In this document: piece by piece, positions 7,846-18,947 of the stretch | Layout: every line of letters starts with the position of its first letter | Numbering within the stretch: position 1 is the stretch's first letter | Origin: an uncultured Gammaproteobacteria bacterium | Lineage (GTDB): Bacteria; Pseudomonadota; Gammaproteobacteria; Steroidobacterales; Woeseiaceae | Assembly: GCA_937899415.1 (NCBI GenBank) | Contig: CALBPI010000092.1 | Coordinates: 1-55,320 of the forward strand | Direction: 5' to 3' | DNA length: 55,320 nt | The notes under the pieces: model-generated | Told to the model about the DNA's origin: nothing | Database searches by the model: none | The model's input: the letters and a program-made list of their open reading frames with translations, nothing else | Translations under genes and position numbers: made by a program

Positions 7846-8631
7846 TCAGGCGGCTTCGAACGCTGGCGTGAAGTCGCCGAGACGGCGCGCCTTGCGGAGC
7901 AGGGCGCCGAGGTCGCTGCCCGCAAGGTCGAACAACGTGTCGAAGGAGTCGAGCACGTAGTAGATCGGCTGGAACGTATCGATGCGAAACGGCGTACGCA
8001 GCACATCGATGACGTCGAACGGGCGTCGCTCAGGTTCTGTGTTTTCGACGGCGTAGCGCGTCTCGCCCGGCGACGAGCAGATGCCGGCGCCGTAAGCACG
8101 CGGGCCGTCGTCGGTCGCGACAAGCCCGAACTCCGCTGTAAACCAGTAGAGGCGCGCGAGCAATTCACGGTCGCGGTCATCGGCTGCCAGGCTCGCGCGG
8201 CCGTAGGCGTGTGTGAATTCAGAGAACCGGCGATCCGTTAGGTGCGGCGCGTGGCCGAAGACTTCGTGGAAAATGTCGGGCTCTTCCAGGTAGTCGAGCT
8301 CACGGCGGTCGCGGATGAACGATGCGGCCGGAAACTCGCGGTTTGCAAGCATCGTGAAGAACTGGTCTGCGGGAATCAGCGCAGGCACGGGCGCGACGCG
8401 CCAGCCCGTCATGGGTTCCAGGCGCTCTGAAATCTCGCGACACTGTGGAACGTGATCCGGCGACAGACCCAGGTCGGCGTGCGCGCTAAGGTAGGCGTTG
8501 CAGGCGCGCCCGGGCAGGACCGCAAGCTGGCGTTCATAGAGCGTGCGCCAGACCGAATGCTCTTCGTCGCTGTAAGCGATGAAGCCGTCCGCGTTCGGCT
8601 GCTTGGCCGTGTAGGTGATGCCCTTACCCAT
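7846..8631 (-). CDS. phhA: Phenylalanine 4-monooxygenase
   Basis: This enzyme hydroxylates phenylalanine to tyrosine using O2, tetrahydropterin and a mononuclear Fe(II). The protein is 261 residues, the size of monomeric bacterial enzymes without the eukaryotic regulatory domain. The iron ligands are H122 and H127 in DIFHEVFGHAPHL and E167 in WFTAEFGL; the pterin-site PRAYGAG segment follows. A strong ribosome binding site (GGAGG) precedes the ATG. No pterin-4a-carbinolamine dehydratase (phhB) lies next to it. The gene is divergent from an Lrp/AsnC-type regulator across 123 AT-rich bases, which suggests local control by that regulator. The identification is firm; regulation is inferred. Confidence 0.95.
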   Translation of the reverse strand: MGKGITYTAKQPNADGFIAYSDEEHSVWRTLYERQLAVLPGRACNAYLSAHADLGLSPDHVPQCREISERLEPMTGWRVAPVPALIPADQFFTMLANREFPAASFIRDRRELDYLEEPDIFHEVFGHAPHLTDRRFSEFTHAYGRASLAADDRDRELLARLYWFTAEFGLVATDDGPRAYGAGICSSPGETRYAVENTEPERRPFDVIDVLRTPFRIDTFQPIYYVLDSFDTLFDLAGSDLGALLRKARRLGDFTPAFEAA

Positions 8632-8685
8632 AAAGAAATCCTCCGACGATTAGTTTACGCCGTCTTGAGGATTCAGGATTGCGAT

Positions 8686-8698
8686 CATTGTCACAATG
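8686..8698. promoter_or_regulatory. Perfect 13-bp palindrome between phhA and the Lrp-type regulator (candidate operator)
   Basis: CATTGT-C-ACAATG is a perfect dyad midway in the divergent AT-rich intergenic region. Its left half contains TTGTCA, a fair -35 for the regulator gene. Lrp/AsnC proteins commonly bind such dyads near their own divergent promoter. Assignment as operator is inferred from position and symmetry only. Confidence 0.5.
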
Positions 8699-8754
8699 AG
8701 TGAAAATGCGCAATAAATACTCAAAAAAATCTTCAAAAATAAAGATATATTGCT

Positions 8755-9207
8755 TTGGATAGCTTCGATCGAAAGATTTTGCACACCCTGCAGCGTGATG
8801 GCCGGATCTCTAACCAGGCATTGGCCGAAGCCGTGGGGCTGTCGCCCTCACCCTGCCTGCGTCGTGTACAGCGGCTCCAGCGTGAGGGCGTGATTGAGGG
8901 TTACGCGGCGCTCGTAGATCGGGAATCGGCGGGCCTGTCGATCATGGCCTTCGTGCACATCTCGCTCGAAGACCATCATCCCGAGACGCTCGCGCGTTTC
9001 GACACCGTTGTGGCGGTTTCGGAGGAAGTACTCGAGTGCCACGCGCTGAGCGGTCAGTACGACTACTTGCTCAAGGTCGTGGCAAGAGACGTTCCGCATT
9101 TCGAGCAATTTCTGCGCGGCAGCCTGCTCGCAGGCCACGGCGTCAATGCCGCCAACACGAGCTTCGTGCTGCACGAGAGAAAACGCACCACCGCGCTGCC
9201 GCTGTAA
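8755..9207 (+). CDS. Lrp/AsnC family transcriptional regulator
   Basis: The 150-residue protein begins with the family winged-helix (DSFDRKILHTLQRDGRISNQALAEAVGLSPSPCLRRVQRL in short segments, residues 2-45), followed by the linker GVIEGYAALVDR and the C-terminal RAM ligand-binding domain (about 65-145, with GQYDYLLKV). Lrp/AsnC proteins sense amino acids and form dimers to octamers on DNA. Divergence from phhA suggests it responds to phenylalanine or tyrosine, as in known phh regulons, but the gcv genes downstream are another possible target. The start is TTG: an in-frame stop lies 15 bases upstream, no good Shine-Dalgarno is seen, and a TATATT -10-like element sits only 4 bases before it, so leaderless initiation or a non-canonical start is possible. 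Confidence 0.9.
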   Translation: MDSFDRKILHTLQRDGRISNQALAEAVGLSPSPCLRRVQRLQREGVIEGYAALVDRESAGLSIMAFVHISLEDHHPETLARFDTVVAVSEEVLECHALSGQYDYLLKVVARDVPHFEQFLRGSLLAGHGVNAANTSFVLHERKRTTALPL

Positions 9208-9240
9208 GCGCGCTCGACTTCGACAGGGGATTTGCGCGCG

Positions 9241-9270
9241 CTGGCATTGGCAGGGTCCGGTCGCTATCAT
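9241..9270 (+). promoter_or_regulatory. Possible promoter of the glycine riboswitch-gcv operon
   Basis: A CTGGCA -35-like hexamer and TATCAT -10-like hexamer are separated by 18 bases and would start transcription about 10 bases before aptamer I. Assigned by eye; moderate match to sigma-70. Confidence 0.4.
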
Positions 9271-9286
9271 CGTGCCTCGATCCAGC

Positions 9287-9462
9287 GATCGCGCGGGAGA
9301 GCGTCCGTTTGTCGGACCACCGAAGGCGCAACCAGCCCGGAAACGCTCAGGTAACCGGACCGCGCGATCTGATCGGCTCTGGAGAGCGGCCGCTTGACGG
9401 CCCACCGAAGGGGAACGCGCACCACGCGCTGATCTCTCAGGTCCATGGACAGAGGGGCTTCG
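9287..9462 (+). promoter_or_regulatory. Tandem glycine riboswitch upstream of gcvT
   Basis: Two aptamers stand in series. Aptamer I is closed by GATCGCGCGG (from 9287) pairing with CCGCGCGATC (to 9369) and has the conserved GGGAGAGCG, CCACCGAAGG and CUCAGGUAACCGGAC segments. Aptamer II (about 9373-9462) repeats them: CUGGAGAGCGG, CCACCGAAGGGG and CUCAGGUCCAUGGACAGAGGGG, closed by CUCUG/CAGAG. Both carry the core nucleotides that bind glycine, and the short linker between them is typical of cooperative tandem glycine riboswitches. These normally turn on gcv expression when glycine is abundant. The decision element between 9462 and the gcvT ATG (9504) is short, which favours control of translation or of the gcvT ribosome binding site over a long terminator hairpin; that last point is inference. 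Confidence 0.96.
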
Positions 9463-9503
9463 ACCGACCACGCCGGCGCAACGCGCCCGCATCGGAGCCA
9501 ACC

Positions 9504-10601
9504 ATGCTCAAGAAAACCGCGCTGCACGCAGCCCACATTGAAGCCGGCGGCAAGCTCGTCGATTTTGGCGGCTGGGAGATGCCGCTTCACTACGGCTCGC
9601 AGCTCGAGGAACATCACGTGGTGCGCCAGGCGGCCGGTGTGTTCGACGTTTCCCATATGACCGTGGTCGACATTGAAGGCGAGGCGGGGGAGCCGCGCCG
9701 TTACCTGCGCCACCTGCTCGCCAACGACATCGATAAGGCCAAAACCCCGGGGCAGGCCGTTTACACCTGCATGCTTAACGAGGCCGGTGGCGTTGTCGAC
9801 GACCTGATCGCCTACTGGCGCGGTGGCGACCACTACCGACTCGTCGTTAATGCCGCGACGCGCGACAAAGACCTTGCCTGGATGGCGTCCCAGGCCGAGG
9901 GCTTTAACATCGCCCTCACGGAGCGGCCGCAACTTGCGATGCTCGCTGTGCAGGGGCCAGAGGCGCGCTCGCATGCCGAGGCCATCCTGCCGGAATCACT
10001 CCGCGCGCCTGCGCAGGCGCTCAAGCCCTTCCACGCGGCCGAGGCCGGCGACTGGTTTGTCGCGCGCACGGGTTACACGGGCGAGGACGGCTGGGAGGTG
10101 ATTCTGCCTGAGGCCGAAGTGGCAGCCGCCTGGGCTGCGGCACTCGGCGCGGGCATTCGACCCTGCGGCCTTGGGGCGCGCGACACGCTGCGGCTAGAGG
10201 CGGGCCTGAATTTGTACGGGTCGGACATGGACGAATCCACACCGCCTGATACGTCGAACCTCGGGTGGACGCTGGCGCTCGGCGAGGACCGCGACTTCGT
10301 GGGTCGTGCTGCCGTTGAGGCGGTGCGCGGCCAGGGCATTGCACGGAAGCTCACGGGCTTGCTGCTCGAGTCACGCGGTGTGCTGCGCGACCACCAGGAA
10401 GTCGTCAGTGCGTCGGGCGAGCCGCTGGGGGAAATCACGAGTGGCGGCTACGGGCCGACACTGGAGCGCTCGATTGCGTTGGCACGTATTGCCAGCGACG
10501 CGGGCGACACGGTGCACGTCAAGGTGAGAAACAAGCTGCTGACGGCACGCGTGGTGCCGCCGCCGTTCGTTCGGCGCGGCACAATCAAGGTCGAGATCTG
10601 A
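9504..10601 (+). CDS. gcvT: Glycine cleavage system T protein (aminomethyltransferase)
   Basis: The T protein takes the aminomethyl group from lipoyl-H protein and releases ammonia while loading methylene onto tetrahydrofolate. The 365-residue protein has the usual length and motifs: [25 protein letters not shown] in the first 35 residues, GVFDVSHMT (about 48-56), the folate-site region [13 protein letters not shown] (near 190) and the C-terminal [12 protein letters not shown] (about 310-320). The start is the ATG with a GGAG site right after the riboswitch; a longer upstream reading would run through the riboswitch and is rejected. It is first in gcvT-gcvH-gcvPA-gcvPB. Confidence 0.96.
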   Translation: MLKKTALHAAHIEAGGKLVDFGGWEMPLHYGSQLEEHHVVRQAAGVFDVSHMTVVDIEGEAGEPRRYLRHLLANDIDKAKTPGQAVYTCMLNEAGGVVDDLIAYWRGGDHYRLVVNAATRDKDLAWMASQAEGFNIALTERPQLAMLAVQGPEARSHAEAILPESLRAPAQALKPFHAAEAGDWFVARTGYTGEDGWEVILPEAEVAAAWAAALGAGIRPCGLGARDTLRLEAGLNLYGSDMDESTPPDTSNLGWTLALGEDRDFVGRAAVEAVRGQGIARKLTGLLLESRGVLRDHQEVVSASGEPLGEITSGGYGPTLERSIALARIASDAGDTVHVKVRNKLLTARVVPPPFVRRGTIKVEI

Positions 10602-10638
10602 TCGTCCGCGGTGGGCGGATCGGCGAGGAGGGGAACCG

Positions 10639-11034
10639 ATGAACAACATTCCAGGTGATCTGAAATACACCGACGAACATGAATGGCTGCGGCTTGAGGA
10701 TGACGGCAGCGTCGTTGTCGGCATTACCGCGCATGCACAGGAGGCGCTGGGCGACCTCGTCTTTGTCGAGCTGCCCGAGGTGGGCCAGGAAATTGATGCC
10801 GGTGATGGCATTGCCGTCGTCGAGTCCGTGAAGGCGGCCTCCGACGTTTACGCGCCAATCAATTGCACGGTCTCGGCCATCAACGATGCACTGGCCGACA
10901 CGCCTGAGAGCATTAACGAAGACCCCTATGGCGAAGGCTGGATTGCCCGTATCACGCCCGGCGATCGCGGCGATCTCAACGCGCTCATGAGCGCGGACGC
11001 CTACCAGGAATTTCTCGAAAACCTCGACGACTAA
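10639..11034 (+). CDS. gcvH: Glycine cleavage system H protein
   Basis: The lipoyl carrier shuttles the aminomethyl intermediate among the P, T and L proteins. The 131-residue protein has the lipoyl-attachment lysine K65 in [13 protein letters not shown], the N-terminal YTDEHEWLR and the C-terminal GEGWIARI typical of H proteins. A strong GAGGAGGGG ribosome binding site lies just upstream, consistent with high expression. It follows gcvT by 37 bases. Its lipoyl group could be supplied by LipB, encoded further on in this window, together with a LipA not seen here. Confidence 0.97.
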   Translation: MNNIPGDLKYTDEHEWLRLEDDGSVVVGITAHAQEALGDLVFVELPEVGQEIDAGDGIAVVESVKAASDVYAPINCTVSAINDALADTPESINEDPYGEGWIARITPGDRGDLNALMSADAYQEFLENLDD

Positions 11035-11052
11035 ACGCTACTGGAGCTGCGC

Positions 11053-12435
11053 ATGCCGTTTATTCCGCACACCGAAACCGACATCCGCGAGATGCTCGAC
11101 GCCATAGGTGCCGAGTCCATCGACGAGCTGTTCGACGAAATCCCGGAGTCGCTTCGGATTGAGGGTCTCGAGGGCGTACCGTCTGCGCTCAACGAGATGC
11201 AGGTCACGCGGCTCATGCACGAGCGCGCGGCACAGGACCGCGACGCCCTGTCGTTCATCGGTGCGGGCGCTTATGAGCACCACATCCCGGCGCTCGTCTG
11301 GCAGCTCACGACACGCGGCGAGTACTACAGCGCCTACACGCCCTACCAGGCCGAGGCCAGTCAGGGCACTCTGCAGGTCATTTACGAATACCAGTCGATG
11401 ATCGCAAGCCTCACGGGCATGGAGGTCAGCAACGCCTCGCTCTACGACGGCGCGTCTGCCGTTGCTGAGGCGGCGCTCATGGCCGTGCGCGCCAACCGCA
11501 AGTCGAAGTCGCGCCGCGTCGTGTTCGCGGGCGGCACGAGCCGCACCTATCAGAAGGTCGCCCAGGCCATTGCGGGCACGCAGGGCCTGTTGTTCGACGA
11601 GTCGCCGCTCGACCCGGCACGCGGTATCGCTGATCCCGAACAGTTCCTGGCCGGCGACGAGCCGCCCGTGGCCGTCGTCATCCAGCAGCCCAACTTCCTG
11701 GGCAACCTCGAGGATGTCGACGCGTTGACCGACGCTGCACACGCCGTCGGCGCCCTGGTCATCGCCGTTGTCAACCCGACCTCTCTGGCACTGATTCGCC
11801 CGCCCGGCGAATGGGGCGAGAAGGGCGCCGACATCGTCTGTGGTGAAGGCCAGCCGCTGGGTGTGCCGCTGTCTTCGGGTGGTCCCTACTTTGGTTTCAT
11901 GACGACACGCGCCGCACTCGTGCGTCAGCTCCCGGGTCGCATCGTCGGTCGCACCGTGGATGTCGATGGCAAGCCGGGCTTTACGCTGACGCTGCAGGCC
12001 CGCGAGCAGCACATCAGACGTTCGAAGGCGACCTCGAACATCTGCACCAACCAGGGCCTCATGGTCACGGCGGCAACGATGTACCTGGCCGTGCTGGGCG
12101 AAGAAGGGCTCGCGCGCGTCGCGGCCGCCAGTCATCGGCAGACGCAGAAGCTCGTGTCGGCCCTCACCTCCGTGCGCGGCGTTGAGTGCGCCTACGACAC
12201 GCCGTTCTTCCACGAGGCCGTGTTGCGTCTCGATCGGCCAGCCGCAGACGTGCTCGCGCGCCTGGCCGAGCACGACGTGCTGGGCGGTCTCGACCTGGGC
12301 GTCGACCATCCCGAACTCGGCAACGCGCTGCTGGTTTGCGCGACCGAGACTAAGACCGACGAGGACATCGAGCGCTACCGCGCGCTGCTGGCCGAGGTCA
12401 TGAACGAACAGGGCTCGCTCGCGAGCGCGGGCTAA
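11053..12435 (+). CDS. gcvPA: Glycine dehydrogenase (decarboxylating) subunit 1
   Basis: This is the N-terminal half-subunit of the P protein, which decarboxylates glycine on PLP. At 460 residues it matches the subunit-1 family rather than the fused enzyme of about 950 residues found in E. coli and Pseudomonas. Recognisable segments are [15 protein letters not shown] at the start, the [13 protein letters not shown] and [14 protein letters not shown] stretches (about 72-105), and the glycine-rich SGGPYFGF (about 276-283). This half lacks the PLP lysine, which lies in subunit 2. It is 18 bases after gcvH and 12 before gcvPB, and the two subunits form a heterotetramer. Confidence 0.96.
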   Translation: MPFIPHTETDIREMLDAIGAESIDELFDEIPESLRIEGLEGVPSALNEMQVTRLMHERAAQDRDALSFIGAGAYEHHIPALVWQLTTRGEYYSAYTPYQAEASQGTLQVIYEYQSMIASLTGMEVSNASLYDGASAVAEAALMAVRANRKSKSRRVVFAGGTSRTYQKVAQAIAGTQGLLFDESPLDPARGIADPEQFLAGDEPPVAVVIQQPNFLGNLEDVDALTDAAHAVGALVIAVVNPTSLALIRPPGEWGEKGADIVCGEGQPLGVPLSSGGPYFGFMTTRAALVRQLPGRIVGRTVDVDGKPGFTLTLQAREQHIRRSKATSNICTNQGLMVTAATMYLAVLGEEGLARVAAASHRQTQKLVSALTSVRGVECAYDTPFFHEAVLRLDRPAADVLARLAEHDVLGGLDLGVDHPELGNALLVCATETKTDEDIERYRALLAEVMNEQGSLASAG

Positions 12436-12447
12436 GGGGAGACGATC

Positions 12448-13926
12448 ATGACCGAAGCACTGATTTTCGAACAATCGCGCCCCGGCCGCACGGCACCCGC
12501 CCAGGCTCCGCTGGAGTCCGTCGACAGCCTGCTTGAAGGCTGCGAATTGCCCGCAGCACATCGCCGCAGCTCGAAGACCGTTCTGCCCGAGGTGTCGGAG
12601 CTGCAGGTGGTGCGCCACTACACGCGCCTGTCGCAGAAGAACTTCTCGATCGACACGAATTTCTACCCGCTGGGTTCGTGCACGATGAAGTACAACCCGC
12701 GCGCCTGTAACTCGCTCGCGATGCTGCCCGGTTTTATCAACCGGCACCCGCTGGGTCCCGAGACGCATGGCCAGGGCTTCCTCGAGTGCATGTACGAACT
12801 GCAGGACATGCTCAAGTCCGTCACGGGCATGCAGGGTGTGTCGCTGACGCCGATGGCGGGCGCCCAGGGCGAACTCACGGGTGTCGCCATGATCCGCGCC
12901 TACCACCGTGCGCGCGGCGACCTGGCGCGTAACGAGATCCTCGTGCCCGACGCCGCGCACGGCACCAACCCGGCTACGGCAACGATGTGTGGCTGCAAGG
13001 TGGTCGAGCTGCCCACGGATTCCGAGGGCGATGTCGACATCGAAGCGTTGCGTCAGGCTGTTGGTCCGAACACGGCCGGCATCATGCTCACGAACCCCTC
13101 CACGCTGGGCGTGTTCGAGCGCAAAATCACTGAGATCGCCAAGATCGTTCACGACGCGGGCGGCTTGCTTTACTACGACGGCGCCAACCTCAACGCGATC
13201 CTCGGCAAGGTACGCCCTGGCGACATGGGCTTCGACGTCATTCACATGAACCTGCACAAGACCTTCTCGACACCACACGGTGGCGGCGGTCCGGGTTCGG
13301 GCGCCGTTGGCGTGGGTGAGCGGCTGCTGCCGTTTATACCTGTGCCCATTGTTGGCAAGGACGACGACGGTTACCGCTGGCTCGACGAGCGCGACCTGCC
13401 GCAGAGCATCGGGCGCCTGTCCGGGTTCATGGGCAACGCGGGTGTGCTGCTGCGCGCCTACATCTACATGCGCATGCTCGGCGACGAGGGCATGCGCCGT
13501 GTGGGTGAGTTCGCGACGCTCAACGCCAACTACCTAATGAAGCGGCTCGAGGCCGCGGGCTTTGAGCTCGCGTTCCCGACCCGGCGCGCGAGCCACGAGT
13601 TCATCATCACGCTCAAGAAGACAGCGCGCGAGCACCACATCACCGCGATGGATGTTGCCAAGGCCCTGCTCGACGACGGCTTCCACGCGCCGACAACCTA
13701 CTTCCCGCTGCTCGTGCCCGAGTGTCTGCTCATCGAGCCGACGGAAACCGAGTCGCGAGACATGCTGGATGCCTTCGTGGACGCTATGGTGCGGATTGCC
13801 GAACGCGTGACGAGCGACCCCGACAGCATTCACGCAGCACCGGTCACGCAACCTGTACGTCGCCTCGACGATGTGCGCGCGGCCAAGCAGCTCGATATTG
13901 CGTGGCGTGAAACCAACGACGCCTGA
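12448..13926 (+). CDS. gcvPB: Glycine dehydrogenase (decarboxylating) subunit 2
   Basis: The catalytic PLP half of the split P protein. The 492-residue protein carries the PLP lysine K271 in [18 protein letters not shown], the substrate-site [14 protein letters not shown] (about 71-84) and the [12 protein letters not shown] segment (about 167-178). A GGGGAG ribosome binding site precedes the ATG. Genes T, H, PA and PB lie together under one glycine riboswitch; the L protein (lipoamide dehydrogenase) is not in the window. The split form occurs in Gram-positives, Thermus, archaea and some gammaproteobacterial lineages, which helps exclude enteric or pseudomonad origin. Confidence 0.97.
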   Translation: MTEALIFEQSRPGRTAPAQAPLESVDSLLEGCELPAAHRRSSKTVLPEVSELQVVRHYTRLSQKNFSIDTNFYPLGSCTMKYNPRACNSLAMLPGFINRHPLGPETHGQGFLECMYELQDMLKSVTGMQGVSLTPMAGAQGELTGVAMIRAYHRARGDLARNEILVPDAAHGTNPATATMCGCKVVELPTDSEGDVDIEALRQAVGPNTAGIMLTNPSTLGVFERKITEIAKIVHDAGGLLYYDGANLNAILGKVRPGDMGFDVIHMNLHKTFSTPHGGGGPGSGAVGVGERLLPFIPVPIVGKDDDGYRWLDERDLPQSIGRLSGFMGNAGVLLRAYIYMRMLGDEGMRRVGEFATLNANYLMKRLEAAGFELAFPTRRASHEFIITLKKTAREHHITAMDVAKALLDDGFHAPTTYFPLLVPECLLIEPTETESRDMLDAFVDAMVRIAERVTSDPDSIHAAPVTQPVRRLDDVRAAKQLDIAWRETNDA

Positions 13927-13948
13927 TAGGGTCTCAAGACTGACCTGA

Positions 13949-13978
13949 CCGGCTCACGGCACCTGCGCCGTGGGCCGG
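13949..13978 (+). terminator. Strong GC-rich hairpin after gcvPB
   Basis: CCGGCTCACGGC and GCCGTGGGCCGG pair over all 12 positions (one G-U) around a 6-base loop, 22 bases after the gcvPB stop. No U-tract follows, so it may be a Rho-assisted 3' end or a structure protecting the gcv mRNA, or it may act in the leader of the next gene. Confidence 0.5.
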
Positions 13979-14010
13979 GCCTCACCCCTGCCGGAATCGG
14001 AACCCAGCCT

Positions 14011-16803
14011 ATGAACCTGATGCGTTCGTGCCTCGCCGCCACCTGCCTGCTTGCCGTCACCACACCGCTGCAGGCGGAAACGCCCGAATGGTCCAGTACC
14101 ATCGAACGCATCTCCACAGGCGTTGTGTCGATCAAGATCGATTCGACGCGGGCTTTTGATACGGGCTGGAACGTCTCTTCGCAGGCGACGGGTTTTGTCG
14201 TCGACGCAGAGCAGGGCCTGATTCTCACGAATCGTCACGTCGTCACGCCGGGCCCCGTCGTAGCTGAGGCCGTCTTCCTCAACAACGAGGAAGTGTCGCT
14301 TCAGCCGGTCTACTACGACCCCGTGCACGACTTCGGCTTCTACCGCTACGACCCGGCGACCCTGTCTTACATTGAACCCGCGGAGCTGGAACTCGCGCCG
14401 GCCCGTGCGCGCGTCGGCCGTGACATTCGGGTGATCGGTAACGACGCCGGCGAGAAGCTCTCGATCCTTGCCGGCACGCTGGCGCGCCTGGACCGTCCGG
14501 CACCCAACTACGGCCGCGGCAACTACAACGACTTCAACACCTTCTACTTCCAGGCGGCCTCGAGCACCTCGGGCGGCTCGTCGGGCTCGCCGGTCGTCGA
14601 CATTGAGGGCCGTGTGGTCGCGCTCAACGCGGGCGGCAGCAGTGGCGCTGCGTCGAGCTTCTTCCTGCCGCTGGATCGCGTCGTGCGTGCACTGGAACAC
14701 ATCCGGGCGGGAGAGCCTGTCGCCCGCGGCACGCTACAGACGACTTTTGTGCGCAAGCCCTACGACGAACTTGAGCGCCTCGGTCTGCAGGCCGCTACGG
14801 AATCGCGGCTGCGGGAAGCCTTCCCTGATGACACGGGCATGCTCACCGTGGGATTCGTCCTGCCCGGCTCGCCTGCCCACAACAAGCTGCGGCCTGGCGA
14901 CATTCTTGTCGCGGTCAACGAAAGACCGCTAGTCTCGTTCGTGCCGCTCGAATCGATGCTCGACGGCAACGTGGGCGAGGACGTGACGCTGTCGGTGGAG
15001 CGCGGTGGCAACGCCATCGACATCACGCTGCCCGTCGGTGACCTGCACGCGATCACGCCGCGTCGCTTCCTTGAGTTTGGTGACTCGATTCTCAACACGT
15101 TGTCCTACCAGCAGGCGCGGCACTACAACCTGCCTGCGGGTGGCGTGTTCGTCGCCAACCCCGGCTACATGCTCAGCAATTCGGCCATCGCACGCGGCTC
15201 GGTCATCGTCGAGGTCGACGGCAAGTCTGTTGCCAGCATCGACGACCTGGCGCGCGTGCTCGAGGCGCTGCCTTCAGACGCTCGTGTGCCCTTCCGTTTC
15301 GTAACACTCGATGCGCCGCGTCAACGGCAGCTGCGCATCGTGCGTTTGGACCGCACCTGGTACCCGACACGCTTGTGCACGCGGGACGACACGCACGGCG
15401 TCTGGCCCTGCGAGACGCTGGAAAACGGCCCCGAGAAAGCGGCACGGGAGCCGGGTTCGACGAGTTTCCCGCCGCAGGACGATGCGCGCGCTGCGAAGCT
15501 CTCGCCCTCGCTCGTGCTCGTCAACTTCGACCTGCCGTTCACGATCTCGGGCGTTGCAGAACGCCACTACTACGGCACCGGCGTCATCGTCGACGCCGAG
15601 CGCGGACTGGTACTCGTCGACCGCAACACGGTGCCCATGGCCATGGGCGACGTCTCGATCACCATCGCGGGCTCGCTCGAGATTCCCGCACGCGTCGCCT
15701 ATGTGCACCCGCTGCACAACCTTGCCATGCTCGAGTACGACCCGGCACTCATCGGTGACACGCCCGTGCGCGCCGCGCGTTTGTCTGACGTCGCGGTGAA
15801 GCCGGACGATCCCGTCTGGGTTGTGGGTCTGACGCCCTCACACCGCGTGGTCCTGCAGGAAACGCGCGTGGCTTCGCGCAGCCCGGCGACGATACCGATC
15901 TCGCGCACACTCCGGTTCCGAGACTTCAACGTCGAGCTCGTCTCCGTGGTCAACGCGCCGGCCGTGGACGGCGTGCTGGCGGATCGTCGCGGCAACGTGG
16001 TCGCGAGCTGGTCGAGCTTCGCCATCCAGGGTGGCAATGACGGCGGCCAGATGACCCGCGGTATTCCGGCCGAGGTGCTTTCCGAGTTCATCGACATCGT
16101 GCGCGACGAGCGCAGCGTGTACTCGCTCGAGACCGAATGGTCGCTGCTGCCGCTGGCCAGCGCACGCAAGCTGGGCTTGCCCGAGCCCTGGCTGGACCGG
16201 CTCGAAGCGCACAACGGCAAGCGACGCCAGGCTCTGACCGTCGAACGTGTGGCGGCTGCCACGGACGCCGCCAAGACGCTGCAGCCCGGCGACCTGCTGC
16301 TGACGGTCGACGGCGAACTCGTCTCTTCATTCCGCGAAGTCGAGCGCGCCATGCAGAAGCCTGTTGTCACGCTCGAGTTTTGGCGCAACCGCGAGCTCGT
16401 GAGCGCCGAGGTGCGCACCGAGGTGCTCGATGGCCGCAGTGCCGACCGTGTCGTGCAATGGGGTGGGGCGTTGTTGCAGGAGCCCTACCGCGAGCTCGCG
16501 CGTCAGCGTGGCATCGCGCCGACGGGTGTCTACGTGGCCTACTTTAACTACGGCTCACCGGCATCGCGCTTCGGTCTTTGGGCCGGGCGGCGTATCGTCG
16601 AGGTCAATGGCGCACCAACGCCTGATCTGGATACGTTCGTCGCCGCTGTGTCGTCGTTGCAGGACCGGGAGTCGCTGCGCCTGACGACACTCGACTGGAA
16701 CAACACGCCCCAGGTCATCACGCTCAAGCTTGATCTGACGTACTGGCGCGGTTTCGAGATCGCGCGCAACGGCGACAGCTGGCAGCGCACGCCGCTGTAC
16801 TGA
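14011..16803 (+). CDS. Periplasmic double HtrA-like serine protease (Nma111-type), second half degenerate
   Basis: The 930-residue protein begins with a Sec signal peptide (cleavage after PLQA, residue 22). The first trypsin-like domain (about 25-235) has an intact triad: H76 in LTNRHVV, D107 in VHDFGF and S191 in STSGGSSGSP. PDZ-like domains follow (about 255-340 and 360-445). A second protease-like domain (about 495-700) aligns with the first but the triad is replaced by N539 (DRNTV), N570 (LHNLAM) and V652 (AVDGVLAD); two more PDZ-like regions follow (735-800 and 815-910). This duplicated architecture with the GGSSGSP serine motif is that of fungal Nma111, and DegP-like quality control in the periplasm is the likely role. 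The gene follows gcvPB and faces the DUF255 gene with 6 bases between stops. Confidence 0.85.
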   Translation: MNLMRSCLAATCLLAVTTPLQAETPEWSSTIERISTGVVSIKIDSTRAFDTGWNVSSQATGFVVDAEQGLILTNRHVVTPGPVVAEAVFLNNEEVSLQPVYYDPVHDFGFYRYDPATLSYIEPAELELAPARARVGRDIRVIGNDAGEKLSILAGTLARLDRPAPNYGRGNYNDFNTFYFQAASSTSGGSSGSPVVDIEGRVVALNAGGSSGAASSFFLPLDRVVRALEHIRAGEPVARGTLQTTFVRKPYDELERLGLQAATESRLREAFPDDTGMLTVGFVLPGSPAHNKLRPGDILVAVNERPLVSFVPLESMLDGNVGEDVTLSVERGGNAIDITLPVGDLHAITPRRFLEFGDSILNTLSYQQARHYNLPAGGVFVANPGYMLSNSAIARGSVIVEVDGKSVASIDDLARVLEALPSDARVPFRFVTLDAPRQRQLRIVRLDRTWYPTRLCTRDDTHGVWPCETLENGPEKAAREPGSTSFPPQDDARAAKLSPSLVLVNFDLPFTISGVAERHYYGTGVIVDAERGLVLVDRNTVPMAMGDVSITIAGSLEIPARVAYVHPLHNLAMLEYDPALIGDTPVRAARLSDVAVKPDDPVWVVGLTPSHRVVLQETRVASRSPATIPISRTLRFRDFNVELVSVVNAPAVDGVLADRRGNVVASWSSFAIQGGNDGGQMTRGIPAEVLSEFIDIVRDERSVYSLETEWSLLPLASARKLGLPEPWLDRLEAHNGKRRQALTVERVAAATDAAKTLQPGDLLLTVDGELVSSFREVERAMQKPVVTLEFWRNRELVSAEVRTEVLDGRSADRVVQWGGALLQEPYRELARQRGIAPTGVYVAYFNYGSPASRFGLWAGRRIVEVNGAPTPDLDTFVAAVSSLQDRESLRLTTLDWNNTPQVITLKLDLTYWRGFEIARNGDSWQRTPLY

Positions 16804-16809
16804 CGCGTT

Positions 16810-18864
<2,055 letters not shown>

Positions 18865-18947
18865 GATCGCAGGTCGTGCGGGATCGGGGCGTCACTATAG
18901 CGCATCGGTGTGCGCGCCCTGCGCCAGACCGGTGATACACTTCGGCC

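Noticed and set aside
9036-9503. Upstream extension of gcvT
   Set aside because: It would translate through the glycine riboswitch; the ATG after it has a ribosome binding site and gives the family N-terminus.
11038-13278. 746-codon open frame on the minus strand over gcvPA/gcvPB
   Set aside because: Shadow of strong third-position GC bias; no domain or ribosome binding site, and the opposite strand has clear P-protein motifs.
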